Counted from the first letter of the stretch, positions 25,582 to 33,874 are shown. The stretch is DNA of 64,000 bases from Marinoscillum sp965229915 (GCF_965229915.1 NZ_CBDDJZ010000001.1:930001-994000), one strand, 5' to 3'. A program made the numbers and translations. The notes: generated by a model not told the origin, from the letters alone.

Positions 25582-26295
25582 TTAGTTCTCTTCAAATATT
25601 TGCTCAATTTCTTGAACTAGTTCATTCAATGAGTTGATGCGATGTTGAACTGCCAAATAAATGTTCCCACAGTCCAATGACCGAATAGTTCTGTTTATTG
25701 AGTTCTGAGTTTTGGAATATGCTTTGCCAACACTTTGGTAAATATCATGCAGCATTTTCGCAGGTTCGTCAATCAACTCTGTGTTGTACTCTTCCGGGTT
25801 AAATCCGAAATTGTCAATTACATGTTGAGTAGTCAGATTGGCATCAATTTGTTCATAATGATTTTCATCCGATAGAAACCAAGCCTCAACTTCCATTATG
25901 CTTAGAACAAAGGAGATTGGGATTTCCTTTTGTGGGACTTTAAACTTCAAACCAGTTATTAACTTATGTATGTCCGCTCGATCAATTGGATAAACATCTC
26001 TCAATCCAACTATTTTCCTGTAACCAGCATTTATAAGTCCAGTTCTTTGATCAAGTATGTATGATTTTATTGAACCATCTCCATTACAGTTGTAAATCAA
26101 TACATAATATTTTGCTCCTTCATTCTCATCTGGAGATTCAAGGGTTGTTACTGCCACTGTTGACCTTGAGCCGCCTTTGACTTCTTTTATTTCTATCTGA
26201 ATGTTTTTCTTTCCAAATACTTCATTAAGCAATTTCTTAACGAATTCTTGCTCAGTGTAACCTTCAACAAAAAATGCTATCTTTTTTAATTCCAT
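25582..26295 (-). CDS. TOPRIM-like (DUF4276-like) protein of a two-gene module
   Basis: A 237-residue protein that begins with KKIAFFVEGYTEQEFVKKLL, the glutamate motif (E11) of TOPRIM-type nucleases such as OLD, RloB and DUF4276 proteins. The expected DxD region is altered: IYNCNGDGS (about 68-75) carries one Asp (D73), followed by GLRDVYP with D100. A later SIMEVEAWFLSDE (about 132-144) matches the E-x-E-A-W-x-x-x-D motif of DUF4276-like proteins. It overlaps the AAA ATPase gene by 10 bp. By analogy with ATPase/TOPRIM pairs (PARIS, RloAB-like, OLD-like) it may be the effector nuclease of an anti-phage system; this is inference. Confidence 0.7.
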   Translation of the reverse strand: MELKKIAFFVEGYTEQEFVKKLLNEVFGKKNIQIEIKEVKGGSRSTVAVTTLESPDENEGAKYYVLIYNCNGDGSIKSYILDQRTGLINAGYRKIVGLRDVYPIDRADIHKLITGLKFKVPQKEIPISFVLSIMEVEAWFLSDENHYEQIDANLTTQHVIDNFGFNPEEYNTELIDEPAKMLHDIYQSVGKAYSKTQNSINRTIRSLDCGNIYLAVQHRINSLNELVQEIEQIFEEN

Positions 26296-27473
26296 CCAGT
26301 CTTAAAGAAATCTGTTGTGAAAAAATCAAAGTTGTTCAATCCAGTGAATTTGAATTCATTGAATTTTTCTGCGGAATTATGTTTGTTAAACATTTCAACA
26401 ATGCCTCCGTTTCGCGAAATAATTTGCCAATACTCTAGATTTGTATTGTTCATGACAAATTTGTCATTTGTGGACATGATCAATTGAATGTCTAATTCAT
26501 GAGATTTTTCAATCAGTAAGGTGATAAGTCTTGTTGATCTGTCAAAGTCCAATCCCTCACCTATATCATCTATAAGAATGTTAAGAGGCTTTCCCTCAAG
26601 AGCATAATAATTGTAATGAATAATTATTGACAATGCTCTGAACATTCCATCAGACATTTCATTTTGATCTGTAATGCCATTTCTGTCATTCTCATGAACT
26701 CTAATTCCAACAACTTTATTTCCTACTGGCGAATCAACTTGAATACTTTGCAATACACCTGTATCCACATTAGAAATATTATAACCTATAGAATTAAAAT
26801 CGTGTATAACTTTATTAACGAATTCTGCTCGATGGCGCCCCTTTGCTTTTCTAAATACTTCAATGACCTGATTTGTTTCCTTTGCATCAACACTATCAGT
26901 TGGAGTTTTATTGGAGCTTATTAGAGCAAGAGTTTGTTTTTCTTGTTCTTTAGCGAATCTGAAATGACGAGTACTGTGAGCCCATAAATATAAATCTTCT
27001 AAATATGGATATTGGAATTCATCCCTTCTTGTTACGGCAAGTTCATTATGGGGAATTTTGAATTTTGTGTCTTTGCCTATTTCTTCGTTAAATATTCTTC
27101 CTTCGCCGTTTTCATTTCTGTCAATTAATTCCTTTTCATTTCGGATGAATTTTTCTTTGGAGATAGAGCCTTGGTTGTACTCAACTATATACTTAATCGA
27201 ATGACCTGAGTTATTCTCAAAACATGCTGCATATGAGCCAGAATTATACTGAATTTTTGGATTTTGAAGTATTCTGGATAAGGCAGAAATAACGTTCAGA
27301 GTCCTTGATTTCCCCGATGCATTGCTTCCAACTATTAGATTAATATTGTTAACATCGAATGCCTTTAGTTCCCAATATCTTGGTGAGTTTTCATATTCTC
27401 TGTATGAAAATTTTTTAAGAATCATAGGATTTGAGTTTTTCTTTAAAGTTACGCTTTTAATTGACCTTTCCAT
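26286..27473 (-). CDS. AAA/SMC-type ATPase of a putative defence module
   Basis: A 395-residue ABC/SMC-like ATPase (AAA15/AAA21 type). Walker A is GSNASGKS (49-56), a signature-like MSDGMFRAL is at 273-281, Walker B is LNILIDDIGEGLD (297-309) and a D-loop/sensor STND at 334-337. The middle (about 100-260) is a variable insertion with helical parts. A start at residue 17 (27425) is also possible. It is the first gene of a coupled pair with the TOPRIM-like gene, has a low GC content, and begins 13 bp after a GTTGGGCTTA boundary on the minus strand. Such ATPases in PARIS, OLD or Septu-like systems detect phage products and release a nuclease. Confidence 0.8.
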   Translation of the reverse strand: MERSIKSVTLKKNSNPMILKKFSYREYENSPRYWELKAFDVNNINLIVGSNASGKSRTLNVISALSRILQNPKIQYNSGSYAACFENNSGHSIKYIVEYNQGSISKEKFIRNEKELIDRNENGEGRIFNEEIGKDTKFKIPHNELAVTRRDEFQYPYLEDLYLWAHSTRHFRFAKEQEKQTLALISSNKTPTDSVDAKETNQVIEVFRKAKGRHRAEFVNKVIHDFNSIGYNISNVDTGVLQSIQVDSPVGNKVVGIRVHENDRNGITDQNEMSDGMFRALSIIIHYNYYALEGKPLNILIDDIGEGLDFDRSTRLITLLIEKSHELDIQLIMSTNDKFVMNNTNLEYWQIISRNGGIVEMFNKHNSAEKFNEFKFTGLNNFDFFTTDFFKTGWN

Positions 27474-27486
27474 TTAGCAAGTCAAT

Positions 27487-27526
27487 TAAGCCCAACGTCC
27501 GTATATGTTGCACAAGTGTAACATAT
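27487..27526. repeat. 5' boundary of the AAA/TOPRIM module
   Basis: TAAGCCCAAC (27487-27496) is the exact inverted copy of GTTGGGCTTA at 25575-25584, so the two-gene module is enclosed by 10-bp inverted repeats lying 13 bp before its first ATG and overlapping its last stop codon. Next to it ATATGTTGCAC (27503-27513) pairs with GTGTAACATAT (27516-27526), with one mismatch and a 2-nt loop. Confidence 0.55.
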
Positions 27527-27743
27527 CCTACTTATAGCTTTCAGCTGTTTTCATTTTATAAATCATTGACTTTTAGTGTTATAGCCGTCGATAACCGGTT
27601 AAAGCCGTTTTCAAACGGTACTAACAGCCATTATCCATTTCCAAAATACCACAATTTCACTTCACCACACAACTCCCACCAGCATCTGGAAAGAAAATAC
27701 CCTAAAGTGGTGAAGAGGAAAGAGAGAAAAAGTAGGATTATTT

Positions 27744-28296
27744 TTAGTGATAGGCTTTTTAGTGCGTAGTGATTGATTTTTTAGTGACTAGTCTTAGGTG
27801 ATTAGTTAGGTAGTGAATAGTGACTGAAGATAGAGCTTCCACAAGGCCAATAAACAGTCAGTGGGCAGGTCACCCACATGCATTCATGTCTGCACTCAAA
27901 GGGAAGTTTGTCTGCACTTGCGTACCTACTGGTTGACGTCCGCAGTTCTATTACCAAAACGATACGTATCTTAAGAAAAGAAGATAGGTATCTTAACAAA
28001 TTATGATAGGTATCATTTGTGGAAAAGATAGGTGGAGTAAACAAAGCTGAGCTGAGGTTGTACTAAGTGAATTGATGTGTTGTTCGCTGCTTTTTCCTGG
28101 TAAAGGTGCTGCATAAATCATTCCAAAATCTTAGGTAGTCCCGATAACTATTGGAAGGGGTAGAGAAGCGTGTAGTGACTTGTAATTAGTCTTAGGGTGA
28201 TTAGTGACTGGTCTTCTAGTGACAGGTGATTAGTTGCGAGTGATCAGTTAGGTAGTGATTAGTGACTAGTCGTAGAGTGATTAGTGATCGGTGAAA
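27744..28296. repeat. Repeat-rich gene-less spacer
   Basis: Degenerate TTAGTGA/GTGATTAGTGACTAGT units fill 27744-27828 and 28170-28296. A 28-bp direct repeat (27798-27825 and 28240-28267) matches at 26 of 28 bases. Short frames here do not look like proteins. From 27527 to 27743 I see only minor hairpins (CCGTTT/AAACGG at 27605-27618). The stretch separates the defence-like module from the metallophosphoesterase gene. Confidence 0.6.
27961..28035. repeat. Four 22-bp iterons
   Basis: GATACGTATC, GATAGGTATC, GATAGGTATC and GATAGGTGG begin at 27961, 27983, 28005 and 28027, an exact 22-bp spacing (two helical turns), with partly conserved following bases. The core GATAC/GTATC is a palindrome. 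The array lies about 490 bp upstream of the AAA ATPase gene. It could be a multi-site operator or a relic of a replication origin. Confidence 0.65.
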
Positions 28297-28302
28297 GATC
28301 GT

Positions 28303-29304
28303 TCATTCTGCCACTTCCTGCTCAAATACCAGCGTATCACCATCCAGTGGTACGTGCCCGGTCTTGTCCAGAATACCTTCCATCAGCACATTGGCGATGC
28401 TCACTTCCTCGTCTACGGTGACCAGCACTACCTGGTCCATGGACCGACCTTCTTCTGGTAACTGCACACCACCCGTGGTGGCCAGGTTGATGTAATCATG
28501 TCCGTTCCGCTCGGTATGCTTGTACACATGCGTGTGTCCATGAAAGACCGTGTATTCTCTACCGGCCAACGCCTCCTCGATCTGACCAAACTGTTCATTT
28601 CCTTCACGCTCCCAAATGGGCTTGTGCATGAAAAGAAACACATGCCGCACTGCTGCATTTTCCTGAATCACCTGGAGAAAATAGTCAATCTGCGCTGCTC
28701 CAAGATTACCGGTAGATCGCTCTGGCAGGCTGTAGTAGTCCGTTTGAGGGAATGCCTCCCAACCTGCGGTATCAATCACACGCATCGCATCATTTCTGAT
28801 CTGCTCGATCTCTGCCATTCGGTCTGCCGTGTGATCCTCGGTATCCAGCACCAAGAACAAGACATCCTTGTAGATAAAATGATAATAACGCGCTCCAAGA
28901 CGCTCTTCCCAAATCTCTTGTGCGAGCACTCCGGTGAGGTCATGATTGCCACCCGTATAAAAAACAGGAGCGATGGCCCGCTCAGCACGAGCATCAAACG
29001 AATCCCATTGTTCATTCCATTCTGTTTCGTTATTTGCACCTTCGATCAAATCGCCTACATTCATCACAAACTCCGGCCGCAGCAAATTGATTTGAGCTAC
29101 TGCTACCTCAAAAATGCGATCACGCTCACCGCCAGTCAGATCACTGAAAATGGCAAAAGTGAATTTGTCGGCAGCAGCATCAAAGTTCGTGTGGGTCCAC
29201 GGTTTGGAGCCGGACGTCACCTCATGGGTGAAATCTGATTTAGTTGTCGGCTGGCATGCACTGATGAAAATGAATACCAATGGGAGTAAGTAGATCAATC
29301 GCAT
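28303..29304 (-). CDS. Metallophosphoesterase lipoprotein
   Basis: A 333-residue protein, taking ATG 29304 rather than an in-frame TTG at 29319, with a lipoprotein signal MRLIYLLPLVFIFISAC (cysteine 17). The calcineurin-like phosphoesterase motifs are FAIFSDLTGGE (about 49-59), MNVGDLIEG (about 86-94), GGNHDLTG (about 117-124) and VFHGHTHVY (about 250-258). In the first motif the usual DxH reads D-L-T, so one metal-binding histidine is replaced. It should lie in the cell envelope and cleave phosphoesters; the substrate is unknown. The DUF2200 gene ends 11 bp upstream, so the two are cotranscribed. Confidence 0.85.
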   Translation of the reverse strand: MRLIYLLPLVFIFISACQPTTKSDFTHEVTSGSKPWTHTNFDAAADKFTFAIFSDLTGGERDRIFEVAVAQINLLRPEFVMNVGDLIEGANNETEWNEQWDSFDARAERAIAPVFYTGGNHDLTGVLAQEIWEERLGARYYHFIYKDVLFLVLDTEDHTADRMAEIEQIRNDAMRVIDTAGWEAFPQTDYYSLPERSTGNLGAAQIDYFLQVIQENAAVRHVFLFMHKPIWEREGNEQFGQIEEALAGREYTVFHGHTHVYKHTERNGHDYINLATTGGVQLPEEGRSMDQVVLVTVDEEVSIANVLMEGILDKTGHVPLDGDTLVFEQEVAE

Positions 29305-29315
29305 ATATTCCAGCT

Positions 29316-29684
29316 TCAACTTGCAGTCCTTAATATTTTCTCCATTTTCTTGCCTTTGGCCAGCTCGTCGACCAGCTTGTCCAGGTAGCGTGTTTGCTTC
29401 GTCAGCGGAGTTTCTATTTCCTCAATCCGATAGCCACAGATCACTCCGGTAATCAGCTCTGCATTGGGATTTAACCTGGCCTGCTCAAAAAATTCCTTAA
29501 AAGTGACTTTAGCCTCGATCAGCTCCTGCAGCTTTGGCTTATCAAATCCCGTTAGCCATTCAATCACTTCGTACAGTTCTTCTTTGGTTCGGCCTTTTTT
29601 CTCCACTTTGGTGACATAGTGAGGAAACACCGAAGAAAAAGTCATTTCGGCTATTCGTTTGTCGTGTTCGGGTGTGGTGGTCAT
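29316..29684 (-). CDS. DUF2200 family protein
   Basis: A 122-residue soluble protein with the DUF2200 pattern: IAEMTFSSVFPHYVTKVEKKGR (about 11-32), EVIEWLTGF and the FFEQARLNPNAELITGVICGYRIEEIE segment (about 69-95). The function of DUF2200 is unknown. It lies just before the metallophosphoesterase gene. The 242 bp upstream (29685-29926) hold no gene that I can see. Confidence 0.85.
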   Translation of the reverse strand: MTTTPEHDKRIAEMTFSSVFPHYVTKVEKKGRTKEELYEVIEWLTGFDKPKLQELIEAKVTFKEFFEQARLNPNAELITGVICGYRIEEIETPLTKQTRYLDKLVDELAKGKKMEKILRTAS

Positions 29685-29926
29685 GGTTAGTACGTTTATT
29701 GTCGAAAGTTAATGCATTGACTCTACTTGCCAAGTGATGTACTGTTAGGAATGGATCAAATGTTCAGCAGTAGTCCTCATTTTCAATAGCATCGAATAAA
29801 TCTCCAGGGGTTTTATTAGTTTTCAATCAAAGCTGGATAATCGGGTTGCGGCCTTCAGGTCTCGTGTTACAGGTCGCATGGACTTATTGACAGAACTCTG
29901 GTCTGGTTTAACCAAAACATGAATTC

Positions 29927-30724
29927 ATGAAGAACACCTTCACTTTAGCCTTATTCTTGTCACTATGGAATGTGTGCATAGCACAGGACCATCATTTCTT
30001 TGACTCCTTTGACGGTACGAAGATTGCCTACCAGGATATGGGCAAAGGCCAACCAGTTATCCTACTCCATGGGTTCATTTCTAATGGCACCTCTTGGAAT
30101 GGAACGGCGCTTACTAAAAAGCTCCAGGACCATGGCTACCGACTAATCATTCCTGACCTGCGTGGTAATGGAAAATCCGACCGATCTCACGATCCGAGTA
30201 AATATGCTGAAGATGCGGAAATCAAGGACATGGTAGCTCTGGCCAATCACCTGAATCTATCTGAATATCGGGCAGTTGGTTATTCTCGCGGTTCGATCGT
30301 TCTTGCTAAACTGCTCACTCAAGAAGACCGAATCACTCAAGCTGTCATCGGTGGTATGGGTATTGATTTCTCCAATCCTGAATGGGACCGACGGATCATG
30401 TTTGCCGAAGCGTTTGGTGGCAGAGCGCCGCTCAATGAGATCACCGAAGGAGCTGTGAGCTACGCCAAATCCGTTGGTGCCGACCTGGAAATCCTCAGCC
30501 TCCTCCAAACTTACCAGCCAGTTACTTCCAAAGCTGAACTTGGTCAAATCGACACCTCAGTGCTGGTCATCGCAGGTGATCAAGACACGGACAATGGGGA
30601 TCCCGCAGCGCTTCATCAAGCGCTACCCAACAGTCAATTGGTCATAGTGCCCGGTGATCACAACACTACTTACAGAACCGAACCTTTTGCTCAAGAAGTG
30701 CTCAAATACTTCAACGAAAACTAG
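29927..30724 (+). CDS. Alpha/beta hydrolase, exported
   Basis: A 265-residue alpha/beta hydrolase with a signal peptide (1-19, ending IAQ). The oxyanion-hole motif HGF is near 49-51, the nucleophile elbow GYSRGS near 123-128, an acid in AGDQDTDNGD near 219-228 and the catalytic histidine in PGDHNTT near 244-250. Likely a periplasmic esterase or lactonase; the substrate is unknown. Single gene, convergent with a VOC protein. Confidence 0.87.
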   Translation: MKNTFTLALFLSLWNVCIAQDHHFFDSFDGTKIAYQDMGKGQPVILLHGFISNGTSWNGTALTKKLQDHGYRLIIPDLRGNGKSDRSHDPSKYAEDAEIKDMVALANHLNLSEYRAVGYSRGSIVLAKLLTQEDRITQAVIGGMGIDFSNPEWDRRIMFAEAFGGRAPLNEITEGAVSYAKSVGADLEILSLLQTYQPVTSKAELGQIDTSVLVIAGDQDTDNGDPAALHQALPNSQLVIVPGDHNTTYRTEPFAQEVLKYFNEN

Positions 30725-30759
30725 TTCGAGACAAGCGGTCGGCAGTATCACCCGTGTCA

Positions 30760-31230
30760 TTAATTCGGTGAGTGTAGTCCCATTTTGTTCCCCTCAGAAT
30801 CCAAGAACAAAGCGAAGAAACCACTCTCATCGGCATGTGGGGTTTTGGGCACCATGATGGTCCCTCCATTTGCTTCCACCTTGTCCAGAGCTTTTTGTAA
30901 GTCATCGCCCGCATGGAGATAAATGGTAATTCCACTGGCTGAAGGCTCATATCCTTCCCCTTGCATGATCACACCGGTTACCGCCTGGTTCTCGTAGGGA
31001 AATAGTCCCATTCGCAGGCCTTCAAACTCCATCTGCTCGATAGCAATGCCGAGGATTTCCTGGTAGAAGGAAACGGCTCGGGTTATATCTGTCGCTGGTA
31101 TTTCAAAAATTGCTATATGGCTCTTCATCCTTGTGGTCTTTTGGTTAACCTGCGCTTCTAGTTGCATCGGAAGCAGAATCATGATCAGCACCAATACCTT
31201 CACGCAGGTTGCTCTGTTTAGTATGTTCAT
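30760..31230 (-). CDS. VOC-family protein with signal peptide
   Basis: A 156-residue protein (ATG 31230) with an N-terminal signal MNILNRATCVKVLVLIMILL ending LEAQ, then a glyoxalase/bleomycin-resistance (VOC) domain: IAIFEIPATDITRAVSFYQEIL (about 39-60) and a C-terminal SGFFALFLDSEGNKMGL. VOC proteins are usually cytoplasmic, so the signal peptide is unusual; initiation at the internal ATG before KSHIAIFE would give the usual form. Function unknown. Confidence 0.8.
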   Translation of the reverse strand: MNILNRATCVKVLVLIMILLPMQLEAQVNQKTTRMKSHIAIFEIPATDITRAVSFYQEILGIAIEQMEFEGLRMGLFPYENQAVTGVIMQGEGYEPSASGITIYLHAGDDLQKALDKVEANGGTIMVPKTPHADESGFFALFLDSEGNKMGLHSPN

Positions 31231-31301
31231 CGTTTTATGTTGAATACCATGCATAGATAAACCAGGATGAATTTCAGAAATTGTAAAAATGCGACAGCTG
31301 A

Positions 31302-32117
31302 CTAACTTCTGTAAAAGAGTGAGGAAAGTGCCATCTGCTCATTGCCCAAAAACTCTCCAGGTGTCACTCCTGTAAACTCCTTAAAATCTCTGATAAAATG
31401 AGCCTGATCAAAATAATCACTCTCATAGGCCACGTTGGTGAGTTTTTCAGCGTCTTTGAGCATCATATTCAGGGCAGTTTGCAGTCTGATGACTCTTCCA
31501 AGCTGTTTGGGACTGATCCCGATCTGATTTTTAAATTGCCGCTCAAGTTTGCGCCTTTTGGATAGATCTTCTTTCAGAATGGTACTGATTGCTGCACTTC
31601 CCTTGGTAGCGATCAGCGAATCCACCGTAGACTTAACAATGCTATCAATGGTGGTCCGCTCATGGAGTATGCTGAGCAGGAAAGCTTCAATGATCTTAAT
31701 CCGCTCCTGAGTATCGGCAGCATGCACCATCTGATGGATCAACTCATTGGAGGGATCTGCTTCGAAGAGGTTTTCAATTGGGATCTCCAGATCCACCAGG
31801 TCTGCTAGCGGAGTATTCACAAAGTTGGCAAAACCGTAAGGATAAAAGCAGATAGCGAAGGAGTCAACATCCCCTAGAGGTTCGATGAAGTAGGATTTGG
31901 TTCGCTGGCCCATCACCATGGCGCACGGATGCACCACATATTCAGCATCAGACACATAGCGCTTGATGCCATCTGCAAAATTGAACGTCATCTCCACACA
32001 CCCATCCGGGATGATTTTTTGCTTCTCATTGTTTTTGTCAAACGGCACCTCCAATGTCCAGTAAAACTTGACAATGGCTTCTAAATCTGGATGTGGCTGA
32101 TAGGTCTGATAATTCAT
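31302..32117 (-). CDS. AraC-family transcriptional regulator
   Basis: A 271-residue regulator. The N-terminal half (about 1-140) is the DUF6597-type domain with YWTLEVPF and IIPDGCVEMTFNF, and the C-terminal half (about 165-260) is an AraC/XylS double HTH ending VAYESDYFDQAHFIRDFKEFTGVTPGEF. Ligand and targets are unknown. The VOC gene lies just downstream on the same strand and may be a target. Confidence 0.88.
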   Translation of the reverse strand: MNYQTYQPHPDLEAIVKFYWTLEVPFDKNNEKQKIIPDGCVEMTFNFADGIKRYVSDAEYVVHPCAMVMGQRTKSYFIEPLGDVDSFAICFYPYGFANFVNTPLADLVDLEIPIENLFEADPSNELIHQMVHAADTQERIKIIEAFLLSILHERTTIDSIVKSTVDSLIATKGSAAISTILKEDLSKRRKLERQFKNQIGISPKQLGRVIRLQTALNMMLKDAEKLTNVAYESDYFDQAHFIRDFKEFTGVTPGEFLGNEQMALSSLFYRS

Positions 32118-32241
32118 GAATGCAAGTAATAGCTCCAGTAAACGAAAGACGACTGCTACCGAAAATAGTCAATATTGAAATGTAATGAAGTGTCTCCACC
32201 AAAAACCTGCTCGCCCAGTAGGTAGCTTTAAATCATGTAGT

Positions 32242-32820
32242 TCATAGCTGGCTGGGTTTTTCACCCTTTGCGGCAGAGGTCACAATCTCATGGATTCGCT
32301 TTTTGCGTGTCTCTTCTTTCTTGGCCATATGAACCCATGTGAGCATCATTTTTTTAACGGACTTTCTTTGTGATTGAAAGAAATCCAGCGCATCCTGATC
32401 TTGATTCAAGGCGTCTTGCAAATCCCTGGGGACAATTCCCGCTTCCACTGCATCCATGTAGGTCCACATCCCATTGGTCTTAGCTGTGCCAATACACTTT
32501 TGGCCTTCAGCTGTCATTTTACCTTCTCGTATCAATCTTGCCACTTTATCCTTATTGATTTTCGACCAGAGACTGTTAGGCTTGCGCGGAGTGAATAGCT
32601 GTCGAAACTGCTTGTCATCAATAGGTTGCCTACGACCGTCCACCCACCCAAAGCAAAGGGCTTCATCTACAGCCTCACTCCAGGAAAGTGATGGCACTCC
32701 AGATCCTTTTTTGTTGTAGATCAGCCAGACGGATTGCTCTTGCTTGTGGTTTTCCTGGAGCCATTTCCGCCATTCCTGCGGACTTGCTGGGCAAATGGAT
32801 TTAGCGTTAGATAAACTCAT
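32242..32820 (-). CDS. YdeI/OmpD-associated family protein
   Basis: A 192-residue cytoplasmic protein with the YdeI pattern: EWRKWLQENHKQEQSVWL (about 16-33), ALCFGWVDGRRQPIDDKQFRQLFTPRKPNSLWSK-type core (about 55-87, not quoted in full as a motif) and a C-terminal RIHEIVTSAAKGEKP. The family is often annotated as bacteriocin-protection, but the biochemical role is not established. It is 7 bp downstream of a small helical-protein gene. Confidence 0.85.
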   Translation of the reverse strand: MSLSNAKSICPASPQEWRKWLQENHKQEQSVWLIYNKKGSGVPSLSWSEAVDEALCFGWVDGRRQPIDDKQFRQLFTPRKPNSLWSKINKDKVARLIREGKMTAEGQKCIGTAKTNGMWTYMDAVEAGIVPRDLQDALNQDQDALDFFQSQRKSVKKMMLTWVHMAKKEETRKKRIHEIVTSAAKGEKPSQL

Positions 32821-32827
32821 AAGATGA

Positions 32828-33250
32828 CTACATACATTCGGACAACAAGTTTTCGATTTCAGATCGCTTAGCCATTCTTTCGAAGGAAGCCGTTTTGGAG
32901 ATCTCGTCGGCTATATCCAGCAGCTCCACCGATCGCTGCAGCCTGAGCACCGTCTCTGGATCACATTCGGCCAGTCCATCTCTACCACTCTCCAGCAGTA
33001 TGGCTGACAGTGTCTCCAAATGCTCGGAAGTCAGATTCCATTGCTTTAAGTAAGCAGTTAGCTCATCTCCCGACAGCTTAAGTATTTGGTTAATATCAAT
33101 ATCTAGCTGAGTCATAAGCTCTTGCTGCACCACCGAAATCCCTTCATTTACTTTGCCTCGTGACTTCAAACCCAACAACACCTCGAGCATTTTGCCTAGC
33201 ACCCTACCCAATTGTTCGATTTCGTCTTGTATTAAATCCCTGCGTTCCAT
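32828..33250 (-). CDS. Helical hypothetical protein
   Basis: A 140-residue soluble protein that is nearly all helical, with the start MERRDLIQDEIEQLGRVLGK and several amphipathic helices as in TPR-like or bundle folds. No named family. It precedes the YdeI-family gene by 7 bp and follows a 58-residue membrane protein gene. Confidence 0.65.
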   Translation of the reverse strand: MERRDLIQDEIEQLGRVLGKMLEVLLGLKSRGKVNEGISVVQQELMTQLDIDINQILKLSGDELTAYLKQWNLTSEHLETLSAILLESGRDGLAECDPETVLRLQRSVELLDIADEISKTASFERMAKRSEIENLLSECM

Positions 33251-33286
33251 ACGTGTTTCAATTTAAGTGAATCGTTTCTTGAATGA

Positions 33287-33463
33287 TTATTTTTTCTCGA
33301 GTTCTTCTTCTTCCTGACCTTCTACCAGTTCGATATCCGGGAGAAATTCATCTTTTCGATAACTAGATGGAAGAATGGCGCCACCCATGGCCAAACCGAC
33401 AGATGCCATGGCAAGTACCAGCAATAGCACGATCAAGCGAAGTGCTTTTTGAATGATTTTCAT
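33287..33463 (-). CDS. Small single-pass membrane protein
   Basis: A 58-residue protein that is easy to miss. It starts MKIIQKALRLIVLLLVLAMA, has one hydrophobic segment (about 8-30), and ends with an acidic tail EGQEEEELEKK. The start codon is at 33461-33463. It is in the same direction as its neighbours, with gaps of 36 and 57 bp, so it fits a run of small cotranscribed genes. Function unknown. Confidence 0.6.
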   Translation of the reverse strand: MKIIQKALRLIVLLLVLAMASVGLAMGGAILPSSYRKDEFLPDIELVEGQEEEELEKK

Positions 33464-33520
33464 AAACTAATGAGATGTGAACCAATGGTTCATATAAAAG
33501 AATAGGACTACCGAATGAGC

Positions 33521-33874
33521 TTAGGCAATCAATTCTTCACTCCGAGGATAAGTATTGAGCTGAAGTAAGTAATGGTTTCTGTTGATCGACAGCTCACGTT
33601 GTAGGTTGGTCAGCTCCCATACTGCTACGTCAGTTGCAGCACATAGGAGATTGACATCAAAATGAGATAGAGCGGGTTTCTTGCTTACAGAATCAAAAAG
33701 GGCCACATTGATCTCACTACCAAAGACGTCTGACTTGAATAGCTCGGTTTTGTCGATCCTAACGAGGCTCTCTTGAGTGGTTACACCACCCGAAAAATTC
33801 AGGAGCCCAAGCAGCAGCATCGCCACTAGCAAGAAGAAACTGTGCCTTTGCGGATATGTAAGAAACCACCTCAC
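33521..33874 (-). CDS. Hypothetical small membrane or exported protein
   Basis: A 117-residue protein with one hydrophobic stretch near the N-terminus (about 12-30) and a soluble rest. The start codon appears to be GTG at 33874; an ATG at residue 19 is an alternative. No recognised family. The gene lies between two other small hypothetical genes in the same direction. Confidence 0.5.
   Translation of the reverse strand: MRWFLTYPQRHSFFLLVAMLLLGLLNFSGGVTTQESLVRIDKTELFKSDVFGSEINVALFDSVSKKPALSHFDVNLLCAATDVAVWELTNLQRELSINRNHYLLQLNTYPRSEELIA

Noticed and set aside
27503..27526. ATATGTT...AACATAT as a CRP-type operator.
   Set aside because: The arms differ from GTAAC/GTTAC and there is no -7 box at the right distance. 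It fits better as a cassette-edge hairpin.
27961..28035. The 22-bp iterons as a CRISPR array.
   Set aside because: The repeat core is only about 10 bp with 12-bp spacers, far too short, and no cas genes are present.
27802..28044. An 80-codon frame covering the iterons.
   Set aside because: It runs through tandem repeats and has no protein-like pattern.
28498..29238. A 246-codon open frame on the plus strand inside the metallophosphoesterase gene.
   Set aside because: It is antisense to a gene with clear catalytic motifs and shows no domain of its own.
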